The translations under genes and the position numbers were made by a program. The notes beneath the pieces were generated by a model. It did no database searches and was not told the DNA's origin. It saw nothing but the letters and a program-made list of their open reading frames with translations. Of a DNA stretch of 64,000 bases, positions 61,025 through 64,000 are shown piece by piece. Positions within the stretch are counted from its first letter, which is position 1. Each line of letters begins with the position of its first letter. Source of the stretch: Bradyrhizobium barranii subsp. barranii (lineage in GTDB: Bacteria; Pseudomonadota; Alphaproteobacteria; Rhizobiales; Xanthobacteraceae); assembly GCF_017565645.3 (NCBI RefSeq), contig NZ_CP086136.1, positions 3,207,501 to 3,271,500 of the forward strand, written 5' to 3'.

Positions 61025-62181
61025 CCGTCGAAGTCCGCCCCCTCGGCGACAAGTGCAACATCAAGTGCCGCTACTGCTATCAGGAGGGCATCCGCACCGC
61101 CGGCAACGTGCCGACGCGTTACGATCTCGATGCGATCATGGCGACGCTGGACAGATTGGCGGAGCCCTTCAGCCTGTTCGGCGGCGAGATCATGCTGACG
61201 CGCCGGCCCGATCTCGAGCGCCTGATGCAGCTTGGCTTCGACCGCCATGGCGGCGTCGGCATGCAGACCAACGGCACGCTGATCGAGGAGCGCGACATCG
61301 AGCTCTTCAGGAAATACCACGTGCGCATCGGCATCTCGATCGACGGGCCGGGACCGCTCAACGATGCCCGCTGGGCCGGCAGCCTGCCGGCGACGCGGCG
61401 TGCGACGGCGCGCATCGAGGCGGCGATCGAGACGCTGTGCCGGGAGGGCATGCCGCCGAACGTGATCGTGACGCTCAACCGGATGAACGCCACGCCGGCT
61501 CGGCTCGGCGTGCTGTGCGAGTGGATCGGGTTTCTCGGCAGCCTTGGCGTGCGCAAGCTGCGCCTGCACCTGCTGGAGCAGGACGAAACGGAAAGGGGCG
61601 AGGGTCTCGCGCTCACCGCGCAGGAGAACCTTGCGGCTTTGAGGCGACTGCGCCGGCTCGAACAGGAGCTGCCGTCGGTTCAGTTCGACATCTTCGCCGA
61701 GATGGCCGCGATGCTCAGGGGCGATGACGCGCAGACCTCATGCGTCTTCCACGCCTGCGATCCCTATGCAACGCGCGCCGTGGTGGGTGTCGAGAGCGAT
61801 GGCCGGCTCGGCAATTGCGGCCGCACCAACAAGGATGGTGTGACCCATCTGCGTGCCGGCCGCGAGGCCTTCGAGCGCCAGCTCTCGCTTTACAGGACGC
61901 CGCAGGCCGATGGCGGATGCGAGGGGTGCCGGTTCTTCCTCGCGTGCAAGGGCAATTGTCCGGGCACCGCGATCGACGGCGACTGGCGGATGCGCTCGAT
62001 CGATTGCCCGGTGTGGTTCGGCTTGTTCGAGGACATCGAGACCGAGCTTCAGGCGAACGATGAGGTCGCGATCAGCCGGTCGGAGCGCCGGTCCGATCTC
62101 GAAGCGAAGATGATCGCCGCCTGGTCGATCGGTGACAATCCGACCCTGCATTCATTGCTCCAGCAGGCGGACGCACCATGA
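61021..62181 (+). CDS. radical SAM/SPASM peptide-modifying enzyme
   Basis: A 386-residue enzyme. The radical SAM cluster is C12-N-I-K-C16-R-Y-C19 in LGDKCNIKCRYCYQEGIRTA. GGE is present in FSLFGGEIML, and MQTNGTLI and GISIDGPGPLND are typical of the sulfatase-maturase-like SPASM group. The C-terminal SPASM cysteines lie in CVFHACDPY, GRLGNCGRTN, GGCEGCRFFLACKGNCPGTA and SIDCPVWF. Such enzymes install carbon-carbon, carbon-oxygen or epimerised residues in peptides. It overlaps both neighbouring genes by four bases. Confidence 0.88.
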   Translation: MTVEVRPLGDKCNIKCRYCYQEGIRTAGNVPTRYDLDAIMATLDRLAEPFSLFGGEIMLTRRPDLERLMQLGFDRHGGVGMQTNGTLIEERDIELFRKYHVRIGISIDGPGPLNDARWAGSLPATRRATARIEAAIETLCREGMPPNVIVTLNRMNATPARLGVLCEWIGFLGSLGVRKLRLHLLEQDETERGEGLALTAQENLAALRRLRRLEQELPSVQFDIFAEMAAMLRGDDAQTSCVFHACDPYATRAVVGVESDGRLGNCGRTNKDGVTHLRAGREAFERQLSLYRTPQADGGCEGCRFFLACKGNCPGTAIDGDWRMRSIDCPVWFGLFEDIETELQANDEVAISRSERRSDLEAKMIAAWSIGDNPTLHSLLQQADAP

Positions 62182-63611
62182 CGTCCGCCTGGCCGACCTG
62201 CTGGCTGACCTGGCCCCGTCCTCCGCTCGCGGCCGCACCGCGGGAGCCGGCCGTCGCCAAGGCAGTGACGCAGCGCATCAGCTTCACTGGCCCGCAGGCG
62301 CGCGCGCTCTGGCAGCCGCGTCTGGATCGCCTCAGGCATGCGGCGCTAGCGATCGAATTCGAGATGGTGCGCCGGAAGCGCATCCCGGCCACGCTGGTGT
62401 GGACTGGCTATGATGGCATCGACGCCCTGACCGAGCGGGCGCGCGCGATTGGCCTCGAGGCCAAGCCGGTCAAGGCGTCGCTCGGCTATGCCGCCGACTG
62501 GCCGCTTGAGGCATCGATCGCCGAACCGAAGCGGCTGCTCGACTATGCGTTCCTGATCGGCGCCGCGCCGCTCGACACATCGATCGCTGAGCCCGCGCCG
62601 GACGGCCTGGAGCAGGCCGCGATACGGTTCGGCTATCCCGCATGCTGCGCAAGGTCCTGGGCGGACTATCTTGGGCGCGGCGGAAGCGATCCGTTGGCCG
62701 GCATCCTCGCGCGCGCGGACAAGGCGGCCGTACCTGCTCATGTCGCGCTCGCGGTTCTGGGACTGGGGCCGGTGAGACACGCGCCTTGTTCTGCCGACTG
62801 TTCCACTACGCGCGATCTTTCGCGTGAGTTCATCGATCTCGGCCGCCAGCTGGGATTGGCCGAGGAAATGAGTTGGCTGGAAGAGATGGCGGATTGGACG
62901 ATGGGGGCGTCGCTGGTCAATGGCATTGCCGAAATTGCGACGGCCGCCTTCCGCTGCACATGGCTGTCCGACGAGGGCACACCGTCGCATCGGCGGCCTC
63001 GTCAGCGCGCGGCGGCGGCGCACCTGGACAAGCGAAAGGCCGCAGCGGTCGAGCCCGCGGACAGCGCCGGTATCCTCACCGAACTCGGCGGCGGATTTGA
63101 AGCGGCCGGTTTCGAGAACCCCTTCGCCATGCGCTCGCGCTTCAGCACGGTGGTCTGGGAGCAGACCGCTGCGCTACGCCGCGCGGGATCGGCCGTGCAT
63201 GTCGGATGCGGCGATGGCTTGCTGCTGGAATTGATCGCGCAGACGAGGCCAAAGCTGAGATTATACGGTGCCGAGGAAGATGCCGCGCTAGCTGAAGCCG
63301 CGCGCCGGCGCCTCGGTGCGTCATTGCCGGTGCTCGGTGGGACAAGCATCGCGGCGATTGCGGCGCTGTCGCGTCTCGCGCCTGATGGCGTCGACCTCGC
63401 TTTCGTCGATCCGGAACGGCTTGGCGGCCGCGAAGCGCTTGCCGCTGTCCGCGCGATCGCGAAATCAGTGATCGTGATCGGCACCGACCGATCGCTGCAC
63501 CGGCTTGGGGATATGGACACGCTTGCGGCATCGATGGGATTTGCCTTGCTGCCTGGACGCGCAGGGCGGGTCTCCGCGGCCCTCTCGGCGACGAGTGGTC
63601 GTCCGCACTGA
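62178..63611 (+). CDS. DUF483-like domain fused to an SAM-methyltransferase-like domain
   Basis: A 477-residue protein. Residues about 140-250 carry AIRFGYPACCARSWADYLGR and VRHAPCSADCSTTRDLSREF, the paired-cysteine motifs of DUF483-like proteins, possibly a metal site. Residues about 330-440 form a Rossmann-like domain with AVHVGCGDGLLLELIAQT (a glycine-rich SAM motif) and VDLAFVDPERLGG. The pairing is unfamiliar to me. As part of the translationally coupled cluster it may methylate or otherwise finish the peptide, for example at the backbone or a side chain. That is inference. Confidence 0.72.
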   Translation: MTSAWPTCWLTWPRPPLAAAPREPAVAKAVTQRISFTGPQARALWQPRLDRLRHAALAIEFEMVRRKRIPATLVWTGYDGIDALTERARAIGLEAKPVKASLGYAADWPLEASIAEPKRLLDYAFLIGAAPLDTSIAEPAPDGLEQAAIRFGYPACCARSWADYLGRGGSDPLAGILARADKAAVPAHVALAVLGLGPVRHAPCSADCSTTRDLSREFIDLGRQLGLAEEMSWLEEMADWTMGASLVNGIAEIATAAFRCTWLSDEGTPSHRRPRQRAAAAHLDKRKAAAVEPADSAGILTELGGGFEAAGFENPFAMRSRFSTVVWEQTAALRRAGSAVHVGCGDGLLLELIAQTRPKLRLYGAEEDAALAEAARRRLGASLPVLGGTSIAAIAALSRLAPDGVDLAFVDPERLGGREALAAVRAIAKSVIVIGTDRSLHRLGDMDTLAASMGFALLPGRAGRVSAALSATSGRPH

Positions 63612-63633
63612 CCGGTTCGAAGGAGAGATCGCC

Positions 63634-64000
63634 ATGGACGCGACGTCGATTGACTGGGAACGCACAGCACGACCGCAGGCCGACGGCTACGATACCGCCG
63701 TCGCCCTCGGCCTGATCGAAACCGAGCCGACGCCGTGGCGGCCGCTGCCGCCGCAGCGTCCCCCGGTGAACGGCGCACCGGCCATCGCGGAGGGTAGGGT
63801 TGCCCTGCGCACGGAGGATCCGCTGCTGCCGGCGCCGCGGTTTGTCCCCGACGCGCAAGCCGTCCCTGCGCTGGAGCAGGCGCTGCATTACGTCCGCCGC
63901 TGGCCGCTCGCTGCGAAACAATGGCCTGATATCGTGCACACCATCCAGTGCTATCACGACACCGAGCAGCCGACCGAGGGGCCCGGCCGGCTCGGCTCGG
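63634..64000 (+). CDS. partial gene, possible HExxH-type peptide modification protein
   Basis: The gene opens behind a strong ribosome site (AAGGAG) with the ATG at 63634-63636, giving MDATSIDWERTARPQADGYD, and continues past the window edge (122 codons seen). A proline-rich early region (PTPWRPLPPQRPP) is followed by ALEQALHYVRRWPLAAKQWP and DIVHTIQCYHDTEQPTEGPG. This resembles the part just before the catalytic HExxH in the putative aKG-HExxH-type peptide hydroxylase family, as I remember it; the motif itself is outside the window. It lies 22 bases after the DUF483 gene and is probably in the same operon. Confidence 0.5.
   Translation, partial: MDATSIDWERTARPQADGYDTAVALGLIETEPTPWRPLPPQRPPVNGAPAIAEGRVALRTEDPLLPAPRFVPDAQAVPALEQALHYVRRWPLAAKQWPDIVHTIQCYHDTEQPTEGPGRLGS

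Overview
This is a GC-rich stretch of an alphaproteobacterial chromosome, most likely Bradyrhizobium or a close relative. That placement rests on gene content (fused indolepyruvate oxidoreductase, urate hydroxylase, cyoABCD quinol oxidase, sox genes, Bug-type binding protein), on the style of the palindromic intergenic repeats, and on recognition of small Bradyrhizobium-type proteins. No database search was possible. I saw no rRNA, tRNA or CRISPR array.

Layout. 1-8 kb: on the minus strand, a catabolic set (Na+/solute symporter fragment, M20 amidohydrolase, enolase-superfamily enzyme), a PepT-like peptidase with a small exported protein, a frameshifted outer-membrane barrel gene and an MFS transporter. 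8.4-12.8 kb: an RND efflux pair. 12.9-16.8 kb: a headless LysR remnant, then a small exported protein, a secreted alpha/beta hydrolase and a TetR repressor, with the same 14-bp motif before the first gene and before the repressor. 16.8-18.1 kb: a decayed peptide deformylase fragment and an orphan phage-like gene pair. 18.5-26 kb: TctC-type binding protein, VOC protein, urate hydroxylase, PQQ-type sugar dehydrogenase and an SDR/CMD/SDR operon. 26.2-30.1 kb: cyoABCD. 30.3-37.4 kb: thermonuclease, GMC oxidoreductase pair, HtrA-like protease and FAD dehydrogenase, with an IS630 element inserted exactly in the htrA stop codon. 37.5-38.75 kb: an IS481 element inside a palindromic repeat. 38.8-48 kb: indolepyruvate oxidoreductase, a MaoC-like protein, a cysteine hydrolase plus permease operon behind a clear sigma-54 promoter, and an S9 peptidase. 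48.2-51.3 kb: a CUT1 ABC transporter without an ATPase gene. 51.4-54.7 kb: soxF-X-Y-Z-A without soxB or soxCD. 54.7-57.4 kb: a two-subunit molybdenum hydroxylase.

The most novel region is 57.68-64.0 kb, an apparent RiPP (ribosomally made, modified peptide) operon. A cysteine-free 84-residue peptide gene is followed by a stable UUCG-loop hairpin. Then come four stop/start-coupled genes: a radical SAM enzyme, a RiPP radical SAM C-methyltransferase with the CWWG..HCTFC motif, a radical SAM/SPASM enzyme, and a DUF483-like domain fused to a methyltransferase. A fifth gene behind a strong ribosome site runs off the window and may be an HExxH-type peptide hydroxylase. With no cysteine in the peptide, thioether chemistry is unlikely, so carbon methylation, C-C or C-O bonds, epimerisation or hydroxylation are more plausible.
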